Positions 56,709-64,000 of a DNA stretch of 64,000 bases are shown one piece after another. Both the position numbers and the translations under genes were made by a program. Within the stretch, counting starts at the first letter, position 1. Each line of letters opens with the position of its first letter. The stretch is taken from contig NZ_JAJNCZ010000001.1 of the NCBI RefSeq assembly GCF_021026345.1, positions 372,001 to 436,000 of the forward strand, read 5' to 3'. The notes beneath the pieces were generated by a model. That model was given only the letters and a program-made list of their open reading frames with translations. It was not told where the DNA came from and did not search any database. This DNA comes from Rhizobium sp. GN54. GTDB lineage: Bacteria > Pseudomonadota > Alphaproteobacteria > Rhizobiales > Rhizobiaceae.

Positions 56709-57454
56709 GCCGACCACGGCGCCGGATCGCCAGAGCGTCCGGCGCCGTGCCCCTCAAGGGCGGCCACCGCCTGCGGTGACAGCTCCCGCACCAGCTTCCT
56801 CCTGAATGCCGCGGTGAAATCGCTGCCGCGCCTGACATCCATCACGAAAGCGCCTGCGCCGACGATCACGGACCTTTCGAAATAGGCGGCAAGGTCCGGC
56901 ACGTCCTCCGATACCGTCAGGGCGTTGATGGTGACGCCCATCTTCTGCGCCCGCTGGCGCGCCGAGGGCAGCGACGCGACCTGCCGCCGTTTGGGTGCGA
57001 TCGTCTCCCGGCCGTCGCCGGAGATGTTGATCAGCGTCCGGGCCGCGCAGAATTTCGGATCGGCCAGCATGTCCAGCGCGTTCCAGATCCCGCTGCCGAT
57101 ATCGGTATTGCCGTAGACCGTGCGCGGCGCCCGCTCGATCTCGCTGGCAAACGCCTCCAGCCCGATGCCACCCTGAACGACGTGCCAGCGCACCTTCTGC
57201 ACCGCGAATTCGCCGTCGCCCCAGAAGATCGCCGAGAGCGCCACCGTGCCCGCCGCTGCCAGCGCATGGCCGACCTCGCCGGTGCGGAGCGCGGTCGCGA
57301 TCCCGCTCGTCTGGAAGGCGAATTCGTCATCCGTGATGCTGCCGGATCCGTCGATGGCCAGCACCAGCGCCAGATCGACGCAAGGGGCCGCACCGGCGGC
57401 CGGTGCGGCCGTCATCCCCAATGCGACCATCATCCCCAGAAGTGTTCTGATCAT
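56699..57454 (-). CDS. DUF1194 protein, exported VWA-like
   Basis: The 251-residue protein has a signal peptide (GMMVALGMTAAPAAGAA), then a von Willebrand A-like domain: LALVLAIDGSGSITDDEFAFQ carries the MIDAS-type DxSxS, TVALSAIFWGDGEF and RTLINISGDGRETIAPKRRQ follow. DUF1194 members are exported and probably bind metal; role unknown. The start is ATG 57454. The 5' side faces the 177-bp inverted-repeat element. Confidence 0.9.
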   Translation of the reverse strand: MIRTLLGMMVALGMTAAPAAGAAPCVDLALVLAIDGSGSITDDEFAFQTSGIATALRTGEVGHALAAAGTVALSAIFWGDGEFAVQKVRWHVVQGGIGLEAFASEIERAPRTVYGNTDIGSGIWNALDMLADPKFCAARTLINISGDGRETIAPKRRQVASLPSARQRAQKMGVTINALTVSEDVPDLAAYFERSVIVGAGAFVMDVRRGSDFTAAFRRKLVRELSPQAVAALEGHGAGRSGDPAPWSAQK

Positions 57455-57487
57455 ACCCGAACCTCTGCCCCCGCGTTCAGCCTGGTA

Positions 57488-57664
57488 ATACCAACCTGCA
57501 CTGATATTGACCGAAAGCGCCCGGCCCTCCGGGTGGGCCGCCTGTCGGCTACCGGAAGCGTCGCAATCCTCGACCGATGCCGAGGCATCGCTCTGCGGTA
57601 TGCTCCTTGCCGGATGACCGCAGGCGGTCCCACGCAAGCGGTCAATATCAGTGCAGGTTGGTAT
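57488..57664. mobile_element. 177-bp element with perfect 26-bp terminal inverted repeats (MITE-like)
   Basis: Positions 57488-57513 and 57639-57664 are exact reverse complements over 26 bp. The left arm starts ATACCAACCTGCACTGATAT. The 125-bp interior is GC-rich with no coding frame. No clear target-site duplication is seen. It separates the DUF1194 gene from the SARP regulator and may carry outward-facing signals. It could instead be a large two-arm regulatory site. Confidence 0.6.
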
Positions 57665-57752
57665 AAGGGTCCGACTATGCCAGCTTGCCGCTTTTGCGCC
57701 GTTAAATTAGCGTTACATGAAGGACGGGATTCGGGCTTTCTGCGAGGACCGG

Positions 57753-59699
57753 ATGAGCTTCTCACTGCGCTTGTATGGCCGGTTCCAATTGCTCGCCCCG
57801 ACTGGCGAAAGCATCGCCATTCCGTCACGCAAGCACCGTGTCCTGATCGCCATGCTGGCGCTGGCCGGCGGCAAGCCCGTCCCGCGCTCGAAGCTCGCGG
57901 GCCTCCTGTGGCCCGAGCAGAACGAGGAGCATGCGCGAAACAGCCTCAGGCAGGCCCTCTTCGCCATCCGCCACGCCGTCGAGGGCCACGGCCCGTCGCC
58001 CGTCGTGATCGACCATGCCGCCGGCTGGATCGAGAAGGGCGCGCTCGCCTGCGATGTCGATGCCCTTGCGGAAGCGACCGCGACCGGATGGCTGGACCTG
58101 TCCGGCGACAGCTATGACGGCGAGTTCCTGGAGGGGCTGAGCTTCCAGGACGAGACGCTCGATACGTGGCTGCACATCGAACGCGACCGTCACCGCGACC
58201 GCCTGATCGACTGCCTGACGGCCTTTGCCGTGGCGATGGAGAAGGCCGGCGATGCCGGGCAGGCGCTGGCTGCGGCCCGCTGCACCCTGCTGCACGATCC
58301 CTATCACGAGCCCGCCCACCGCGTCATCCTGCGCGGCCACCTCGAACGCGGCGAGCGCGCCCGCGCCCTGCGCCACTGCGATACGCTGCAGGCGCTGCTG
58401 GAGAGCGGCCTCGGCGTCCCGATGGACCCCGAGACGCGGAAACTCGTGGACCACATCCGTGGCGAGGCCGGCGGCATCCTGGCCCCGGACGGCCCGCCGG
58501 CCTACAGTCCCACAGCGCAGAACCGGCCGCGGGTCGCCGTCCTGCCGATGGTCAATCTCTCCCGCAACGACGCCCTCGACAGCGTCACGGAGACGCTGAC
58601 GCGGCGGATGATCGCCGAACTGGGACGGTTCTCGCCCGTTTCGGTGGTCGCGGCGGCGACGATGCTGGCGTTGAGGACGAAGGATCTCACGATCGAGGAG
58701 ATCGGTCGCCGCGTGAATGCGGCCTATGTGGTGGAACTGTCCTGCGAAGCCGCGCAGGAGGGCGGGGCGGTGCTGGTGCAACTGGTCTCCGTGCTCAGCG
58801 GCACGCAGATCTGGAGCCGCCGATATCCGGCGACAGCGCTCGATGCCGCCGACGGGCAGGACAGGCTGATCCGCGCCATTGTCGGCAGCCTGTACCAGAT
58901 CCTGATGTGGCATGCCGCCGGCGACGCCGATGCCGAGCCGCAGGAGAATGCCGGCGCCGAACAGCTCTATTTGCAGGTGTTCTATCACATCCAGCGGCCG
59001 ACGAGGGCGGGGATGGTGCTGGCGCGCCGGCTGTGCGACCGGTTGCTCGAAGCCGATCCGCGCCATGTGCTCGTCCGCGAGAGCCTGGCCTGGGCCGATT
59101 TCCACTGCGCCTTCAACGGCTGGACCGAAGACCCGCAGGAGGCCTTCCGGCAGGCGCGCGACCGCGTGCTCGCCGGCCTCCGGCTGAACGATCGCGAGCC
59201 CTATCTGCTGAGCGCCCTCGGCCTTGCGCAGACCTATCTGGGCGACATCCGCGCCGGTCTCGATGCGCTCCGCCGCGCCACCGACCTCAATCCCAACGAC
59301 GCCGAATTCCACACCTGGCTGGGCACGGGGCTGACCTGTGCCGGCCGGGTCGAGGAGGCGCACGCGGCCTTCGACCAGGCCGACCAGATCAACCCCGGCT
59401 ATCACCCGGTGTTTCTCTTCCGTGCCGACGCCCATCTGTCGTCCGGCGAGTTCGAGCGGGCGGTCGCCGGGCTCGACCATTTCCTCGCGGTCCTGCCGGA
59501 ATATCACTGGGCTCGCCTGCTGCGGGCGGCGGCGCACGAGGCCCTCGGGGAGACGGAGCGGGCGAAGGCGGACGTCGCCCATGTCCGCCAGGCGGCGCCG
59601 TCCCTCGATGGCCGATACCTCCGGCGCCTCCTCCTGGCCCGCGCGGAGGGCTACCGCGACTGGCTGACGGAGCGCCTTGGCGCAGCAGGACTTGTCTGA
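57753..59699 (+). CDS. SARP/BTAD-type regulator with TPR domain
   Basis: The 648-residue protein has an OmpR-like winged helix (about 1-95: SFSLRLYGRFQLLAPTGESIAIPSRKHRVLIAMLALAGGKPVPRSKLAGLLW), a BTAD domain (about 100-240), then a FlgO-like domain (about 257-390: RPRVAVLPMVNLSRNDALDSVTETLTRRMIAELGRFSPVSVV). The TPR array follows from about 440 to 610. There are no transmembrane segments. Such regulators activate nearby gene clusters. The RTX gene is 191 bp downstream on the same strand and is the obvious target. I chose ATG 57753, with GAGG five bases upstream; ATG 57717 lacks one. Confidence 0.88.
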   Translation: MSFSLRLYGRFQLLAPTGESIAIPSRKHRVLIAMLALAGGKPVPRSKLAGLLWPEQNEEHARNSLRQALFAIRHAVEGHGPSPVVIDHAAGWIEKGALACDVDALAEATATGWLDLSGDSYDGEFLEGLSFQDETLDTWLHIERDRHRDRLIDCLTAFAVAMEKAGDAGQALAAARCTLLHDPYHEPAHRVILRGHLERGERARALRHCDTLQALLESGLGVPMDPETRKLVDHIRGEAGGILAPDGPPAYSPTAQNRPRVAVLPMVNLSRNDALDSVTETLTRRMIAELGRFSPVSVVAAATMLALRTKDLTIEEIGRRVNAAYVVELSCEAAQEGGAVLVQLVSVLSGTQIWSRRYPATALDAADGQDRLIRAIVGSLYQILMWHAAGDADAEPQENAGAEQLYLQVFYHIQRPTRAGMVLARRLCDRLLEADPRHVLVRESLAWADFHCAFNGWTEDPQEAFRQARDRVLAGLRLNDREPYLLSALGLAQTYLGDIRAGLDALRRATDLNPNDAEFHTWLGTGLTCAGRVEEAHAAFDQADQINPGYHPVFLFRADAHLSSGEFERAVAGLDHFLAVLPEYHWARLLRAAAHEALGETERAKADVAHVRQAAPSLDGRYLRRLLLARAEGYRDWLTERLGAAGLV

Positions 59700-59890
59700 C
59701 GGGCGGCGGTCCCATCCGTCGCTTCGTCTCTCCCAGCCCGTCTCCCTGTCCCGCCGCCGCACAGATTTGCCCATGCCCGGTAACCGGCCGCCCCGCCCGA
59801 TCTGGGTGGTTGATCGCCTGACGCGCGCCGTTAGTCTGCGCCCGTCCAAGGACACGCACCCTCCGATTCCCCAGAGCGAAGGAAATCACG

Positions 59891-61282
59891 ATGCCCACCT
59901 TGAGCAATGGCAGCGAGCTTGATGTCTGGAACGACGTCGACAACGAGAGCCCCGATGCGATCCTGTTCCGCATCACCGGGAGCGACGGCGAGGTCCACGG
60001 GCCGGTCGGCGCCGTCGCCGACTTCCCGTTCGGCTCGATCGACATCGCCTCCGTCGACGTCTTCGACGGCTTCTTCACCCTCACCACCTTCACCAATGAA
60101 GGCCGCACCCAGACATATACGACGGTGGACACGATCGTCTTCGACAACGACGGCAACTATATCCGCACCCTGTCCGCGCGGGCGGCCTACCGCTCGACCG
60201 AGATCCTGTCGGTGACCGCCGAAAGCCCCGACGACATCACCGTGGCCTGGCAGGGCGCCAGCGAATATTTCGGCGGCCAGAACACCCAGTACGGCAGGCA
60301 TGAGATCATCTTGGAGGACGGCGTTCTCAAGCCCGATCCCTTCATCAACCACGCGCCGGTCACCACCGACATGAGCTTCACCCTTGTGCCGGGGCAGACG
60401 CTCGACGACGTCGCCTTTGCCGCGTCGGATGCCGACTACGACCTGTTGTCCTTCGTCGTCGTCGACGGCCCGGACCATGGGACGCTGTCGCAGGAGACGC
60501 GGTTTCAGGAGGGCCACTATCCCTTTCCGCAGGGCCACTACTTCGACAGCCTCCACTATCATCCCTTCCTGAACGGCAATCTCTTCGACTATGCCGCCGA
60601 AGCAGGCTTCACCGGCACCGACACCTTCACTGTCTACGCCACCGACGGCCAGGCCAATAGCGGCTACGCCACCATCACCATCACAGTCGCGCCGCCGGCA
60701 GAGACGGTCACCCTGAGCGGAGCGAAGGACGTCGTCAGCTACAAGGCCTACGACCATGCCGTGCTGGTCGCGGCCCTGGGCGGCAACGACCGCATCACGG
60801 GCAGTGACTTCGGCGATACGCTGGAAGGCGGGGCCGGCAACGATCGCCTGCGCGGCGCCGCCGGCGACGATATCCTCGACGGCGGCAAGGGCAACGATGT
60901 CGTGAGCGGCGGCAAGGGGGACGATGTGCTTGACGGCGGAACCGGCCGCGACGTTCTGATCGGCGGCAAGGGCAGCGATGCCTTCGTCTTCGACACGAAG
61001 CCCGGCCGCGGCAATGTCGACTGGATCATCGACTTCTCCTCCGGCACCGACGAGATCCGGCTGGACAGCGTCGTCTTTACGGGCACGACCACCGGCGCCC
61101 TCGATCCGGATGCCTTCGTCAGGGGCAAGGCGGCCCTCGATGCCGACGACCGCATCATCTACCACAAGGCCTCCGGCCGCCTCATGTTCGACGCGGACGG
61201 GACCGGCGATGCGGATGCGGTGACGTTCGCGATGCTGACCCCGCGCACAACCGTGACCGCCGACGACTTCAGCTTTGTCTGA
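59891..61282 (+). CDS. RTX-type calcium-binding protein, predicted type I secretion substrate
   Basis: The 463-residue protein has no signal peptide. An N-terminal beta-rich region (1-150) is followed by a cadherin/Ig-like domain (about 153-275: HAPVTTDMSFTLVPGQTLDDVAFAASDADYDLLSFVV, ending GTDTFTVYATDGQANSGYATITITV). Six RTX nonapeptide repeats of the type GGxGxDxLxG lie at about 295-360. The end is a serralysin-like C-terminal domain (VDWIIDFSSGTDEIRLD, GRLMFDADGTGDADAV) finishing DDFSFV, typical of type I export. No protease motif HExxH is seen. The PrtD/HlyD pair about 4.5 kb upstream is its probable exporter. Confidence 0.9.
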   Translation: MPTLSNGSELDVWNDVDNESPDAILFRITGSDGEVHGPVGAVADFPFGSIDIASVDVFDGFFTLTTFTNEGRTQTYTTVDTIVFDNDGNYIRTLSARAAYRSTEILSVTAESPDDITVAWQGASEYFGGQNTQYGRHEIILEDGVLKPDPFINHAPVTTDMSFTLVPGQTLDDVAFAASDADYDLLSFVVVDGPDHGTLSQETRFQEGHYPFPQGHYFDSLHYHPFLNGNLFDYAAEAGFTGTDTFTVYATDGQANSGYATITITVAPPAETVTLSGAKDVVSYKAYDHAVLVAALGGNDRITGSDFGDTLEGGAGNDRLRGAAGDDILDGGKGNDVVSGGKGDDVLDGGTGRDVLIGGKGSDAFVFDTKPGRGNVDWIIDFSSGTDEIRLDSVVFTGTTTGALDPDAFVRGKAALDADDRIIYHKASGRLMFDADGTGDADAVTFAMLTPRTTVTADDFSFV

Positions 61283-61287
61283 CGAGA

Positions 61288-61327
61288 GCATGTCGCGCAA
61301 AGGTCTATGGCGATTTGCGCGACATGC
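61288..61327. repeat. 14-bp inverted repeat, rhizobial type
   Basis: GCATGTCGCGCAAA (61288-61301) and TTTGCGCGACATGC (61314-61327) are perfect inverses around a 12-base loop. It starts 6 bp after the RTX stop and resembles common palindromic repeats of Rhizobiaceae that end in GACATGC. It may act as a terminator without a T-run. Confidence 0.65.
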
Positions 61328-61438
61328 TGAACAACAGCAACTTGAAGCGCGCAAGACGAATCCGAAGGATCGCGGCGCGCTTCAACACCGACCACAGGCT
61401 GTCGCCGACCGTCTGGTGGAAACGGTTGGCGTCAGCGG

Positions 61439-62491
61439 TCAGGACGGGCGTGGCTTGGGGAGCGGAACGTCCGTGGCCTTGTCGTCGGCCCAGGTCGTGA
61501 TTGCGTGCACCTGTGCGGGGATCTGGTCGCGCAGATAGGTTTCATGGCCCGGAAGGCCCATCGGGTAGAGGGCGTCCCGGCTCGCCTCGTAGGCCGCGCT
61601 CTTGTCGGTACAGAGGCGGATGCGCATGTCCTGCGGGGCGACGTCGGTCCGGTTTCGCAGCTTGTCCACGGGCCCGGCGGCGGAAGACAGGCGGCCCTCG
61701 AAGGCCTGCGTCAGATATTGCGCGGAGCGTTCGTTGCGTTCGCGTTCCGTGGTCGCGCCCAGGATGACCACCATGACGCGCTTTCCGTTGCGCGTGGCAA
61801 GCCCGACGAAGTTTCGTCCGGAGGCGCACAGGAATCCGGTCTTCATCCCGATGGTGCCGCTGAAGCGGGTCAGAAGCAGGTTGTTGGACTTGATTTCCTT
61901 GCCGTCGATCGTGACGGCCGAGGCCAGGAAGAAGCGCCGGTATTCGGGAAACGTCCGGTCCACTTCCAGCCCGAGGATCGCCAGATCGCGTGCGGTCGAA
62001 TAGGTGTTCCGGTCGAACAGGCCGTTCGGATTGGAGAAATGGGTGCCGGTAAGACCGAGGCGTGCTGCCGTGTCGTTCATGCGCCGGACGAAGGAGGCCT
62101 CGTCGGCGGACACCGCCTCCGCAAGCGCGACCGCGACGTCGTTCGCCGAAGCGGTGATCAGGGCGTAGAGCGCATCTTCGAGCGTCATCGCGCGACCGAC
62201 GGTCAGGCCGGACTCCAGAAACGCCTGTTTCATCGCATTGCGCGACATGGTGACCGGCGTCGTCAGGCTCACCTCGCCGGATTGAAGGGCCTCGAACACC
62301 ACGAGAGCCGTCATCAGCTTGGCCGTCGAGGCCGGATACCACTGCACGTCGGCATCCTCCTGATGGAGCACCTGGCGGCTGTCGGCGTCCACGACGAGCA
62401 CGGGCGTCGCATTCGCCGGCATCCACGCAAGGAGGGATGCGGTCAATACAAGCCCTTTTAACGCTCGTCCGGCCATGCGGGTTTTCATCAT
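61439..62491 (-). CDS. D-alanyl-D-alanine carboxypeptidase (S11, PBP5/6-like)
   Basis: The 350-residue exported enzyme trims peptidoglycan pentapeptides. After a signal peptide (LVLTASLLAWMPANA) it has the SxxK motif in YPASTAKLM, the SxN motif in ITASANDVAVALAE and the KTG motif in IGMKTGFLC. The C-terminal region ends with a basic, Pro-rich tail. Two adjacent ATG codons are possible (62491, 62488), with GGAG upstream. It is convergent with the RTX region. Confidence 0.93.
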   Translation of the reverse strand: MMKTRMAGRALKGLVLTASLLAWMPANATPVLVVDADSRQVLHQEDADVQWYPASTAKLMTALVVFEALQSGEVSLTTPVTMSRNAMKQAFLESGLTVGRAMTLEDALYALITASANDVAVALAEAVSADEASFVRRMNDTAARLGLTGTHFSNPNGLFDRNTYSTARDLAILGLEVDRTFPEYRRFFLASAVTIDGKEIKSNNLLLTRFSGTIGMKTGFLCASGRNFVGLATRNGKRVMVVILGATTERERNERSAQYLTQAFEGRLSSAAGPVDKLRNRTDVAPQDMRIRLCTDKSAAYEASRDALYPMGLPGHETYLRDQIPAQVHAITTWADDKATDVPLPKPRPS

Positions 62492-62603
62492 GTCTCGTCT
62501 CCGGAAGGAAGACGTCCTAATGCCACGATGCTTGATGCGAGCACAAGCATTTGCTGCGCGCGAGGCGCGTTCGCAGGATGAAGCCTGCCCGCTGGTCCGG
62601 CCC

Positions 62604-62639
62604 AAAAAATGCCGCCTGCAACGTCGGCGCTGCAGGCGG
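62604..62639 (-). terminator. Intrinsic terminator of cysN
   Basis: On the minus strand CCGCCTGCA pairs with TGCAGGCGG, followed by CATTTTTT. It lies 67 bp past the cysN stop, with the T-run at 62604-62609. Confidence 0.85.
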
Positions 62640-62705
62640 TTTCTTGTCGATCTTCAGGCGAGGGGCCGCACCTGCGGCCCCGCCAAAGCGTTCCGGAACG
62701 TCCGC

Positions 62706-64000
62706 CTACTCGTCGAGGTCGGCGAGAATCTCGGCGGCGCGGCCGGCGCTGGTGTGGCGCACGTCCGCGTCGTGGCGGCGGTTGGCGAAGATCTCGGTCG
62801 CCATCAGCCTGTCGGCGAGATCGGCCGGCAGCGACAGGATCACCCGCTCGTCGTCCTTGTGGATGCCGCCAAGCTCGGAATGCCGGCCGGTGATCATCCC
62901 GCCGGCGACGGTGTTGTGCGTGTCGGGATCGATCAGGATGAAGGCGCCGGTCGTGCGGTTCTGCTCGTAGGTGTCGAAGATCGCCTGCTCGTCGAAGGAC
63001 AGCGCCACCTTGCCGATGGCGTTCATCGCGAGCCTGTCGGTCGCGGTCCAGTGACCGCTCTTCAGGTCGAGCTGGCTTACCGGCGCGACGCTGACGCGCT
63101 GGCGGCGGCTGCCGCTCTTCAGCCAGTAGCGCTTGCCGGGCTCGATGCCTTCCGGCTGCAGGGCGACGATCTGGGCGTCGAAGCTGCGCCCGGTCATCGG
63201 CTGGCTGTCGATCGAGACGATCATGTCGCCGCGCGAGACGTCGACCTGCCGGTCGAGGACGAGCGTGATCGCGTCGCCGCCGACGGCGGCATTGCGCACG
63301 AGGTCGAAGGTGACGATCTGCTTGACGTTGGCGACCATGCCGGAGGGAACGACGACGACGCTGTCGCCGGGCTTGACCGCGCCGCCGGCGACCGTGCCCT
63401 GGTAGCCGCGAAAGCTTTCGCCCGGGCGCGAGACGCGCTGGACGGGCAGGCGGAAGCCGACCGTCTGGTTGGAGCGGGCGGTGGCCTTCTCCAGCGTCTC
63501 GACCAGCGTCGGACCCTCGTACCACGGCATGGCGGCGCGGCCGTCATAGACGACGTTCTCGCCCTTCAGCGCCGAGACCGGGATCGCGGTGATCTGCTTG
63601 ACGCCGAGCGACAGCGCCAATTCCCTAAACTCGTGGCTGATCTCCTCGAAGCGGGCGCGGTCGTAGCCGGTCAGGTCGATCTTGTTGACGGCGAGCACGA
63701 ACTGGCGGATGCCCATCAGCGTCGCGATCGTAGCGTGCCGGCGCGTCTGCTCCAGGATGCCGGTGCGGGCATCGACGAGGAGCACGGCGAGGTCGGCGGT
63801 CGAGGCCCCGGTCGCCATATTGCGGGTATACTGCTCGTGGCCGGGCGTGTCGGCGACGATGAAGGAGCGCCGGTCGGTCGAGAAATAGCGGTAGGCGACG
63901 TCGATGGTGATGCCCTGTTCGCGCTCGGCCTGCAGGCCGTCGAGCAAAAGCGCGAAATCGGGCAGTCCGAGATCGTTCTGCTTGCCGGAGGAATCGCGCG
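62706..64000 (-). CDS. cysN: Sulfate adenylyltransferase subunit 1, 5' end cut by window edge
   Basis: CysN is the GTPase subunit that drives ATP sulfurylase (CysD) in sulfate activation. The frame is open to the window edge. Visible GTPase features are ERE-QGITIDVAYRYF (switch I), DTPGHEQYTRNM (G3) and NKIDLTGYDRA (G4). EF-Tu-like beta-barrel domains follow (VGGDAITLVLDRQVDVSRGDMIV). The end AAEILADLDE shows no fused APS kinase domain. The start and the upstream cysD lie outside. Confidence 0.95.
   Translation of the reverse strand, partial: RDSSGKQNDLGLPDFALLLDGLQAEREQGITIDVAYRYFSTDRRSFIVADTPGHEQYTRNMATGASTADLAVLLVDARTGILEQTRRHATIATLMGIRQFVLAVNKIDLTGYDRARFEEISHEFRELALSLGVKQITAIPVSALKGENVVYDGRAAMPWYEGPTLVETLEKATARSNQTVGFRLPVQRVSRPGESFRGYQGTVAGGAVKPGDSVVVVPSGMVANVKQIVTFDLVRNAAVGGDAITLVLDRQVDVSRGDMIVSIDSQPMTGRSFDAQIVALQPEGIEPGKRYWLKSGSRRQRVSVAPVSQLDLKSGHWTATDRLAMNAIGKVALSFDEQAIFDTYEQNRTTGAFILIDPDTHNTVAGGMITGRHSELGGIHKDDERVILSLPADLADRLMATEIFANRRHDADVRHTSAGRAAEILADLDE

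Noticed and set aside
51961-56838. Very long minus-strand frame (1625 codons) opposite the secretion operon
   Set aside because: The plus strand holds clear ABC, HlyD and BASS motifs here, and the minus-strand translation is low-complexity Asp/His/Gln/Arg with no domain.
59891-61282. Serralysin-type protease
   Set aside because: The C-terminal RTX domain fits, but there is no HExxHxxGxxH zinc motif in the N-terminal half.

Overview
This window looks like a piece of the main chromosome of a GC-rich alphaproteobacterium of the Rhizobiaceae or a close relative. The evidence is the CcrM-type GANTC methyltransferase, the homoserine kinase of the aminoglycoside-phosphotransferase fold, BioR with TTATCTATAA operators, the aa3 oxidase cluster order, and rhizobial-type palindromic intergenic repeats. 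No rRNA, CRISPR array, transposase or phage gene is visible. Most of the window is ordinary chromosome with small accessory patches.

Layout. 1-7.4 kb: the edge of an invasion-associated-locus-B gene, then the aa3 cytochrome c oxidase cluster coxB-coxA-ctaB-(CoxF-like)-ctaG-coxC-DUF983-surf1. Two FNR/FixK-type boxes lie ahead of coxB. 7.5-10.9 kb: ispH, a lone small membrane protein, thrB, rnhA and a ParB-like orphan. 11-21 kb: peroxiredoxin, a DsbD-alpha-like protein, YqgE, a zinc metallopeptidase, a large 7TM-PAS-GGDEF-EAL protein, an acetyltransferase, an M16 peptidase and thrC. 21-27 kb: a lipoprotein, an acetyltransferase, a HAD phosphatase, the biotin locus bioR-bioY-DUF1284 with three BioR operators, and a divergent ArsR / NIPSNAP / monooxygenase trio. 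27-33 kb: a HepT/MntA pair next to ccrM, a HAD protein with mutY, a DUF721 (DciA-like) protein and a DsbA-like lipoprotein. 33-41 kb: smc, a ParDE pair, a small membrane protein and ppdK. 41-52 kb: mixed accessory genes (DUF1499, MBL hydrolase, cupin, MarR, DUF1398, HAD, methyltransferase, YbaK, DUF3095 cyclase-like protein, MgtC) plus tRNA-Gln and tRNA-Pro. 52-61 kb: a type I secretion ABC transporter and membrane-fusion protein, a BASS transporter, a DUF1194 VWA protein, a 177-bp element with perfect 26-bp inverted ends, a SARP/BTAD-TPR regulator and an RTX protein that is probably the exported substrate. 61-64 kb: a D-Ala-D-Ala carboxypeptidase and a truncated cysN.

How genes work together. 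The cox block encodes subunits II, I and III of a terminal oxidase together with haem O synthesis (CtaB), copper delivery (CtaG) and SURF1 assembly, probably switched by oxygen through the FixK/FNR-type boxes. BioR, its operators, BioY and DUF1284 form a compact biotin-uptake unit. The type I secretion pair, the SARP regulator and the RTX protein are plausibly one secretion system; no TolC-type outer-membrane channel lies in the window.

Start codons were chosen by ribosome-binding site and family length, so several differ from the longest possible reading frame. Family names are from recognition of sequence motifs; no database search was run.
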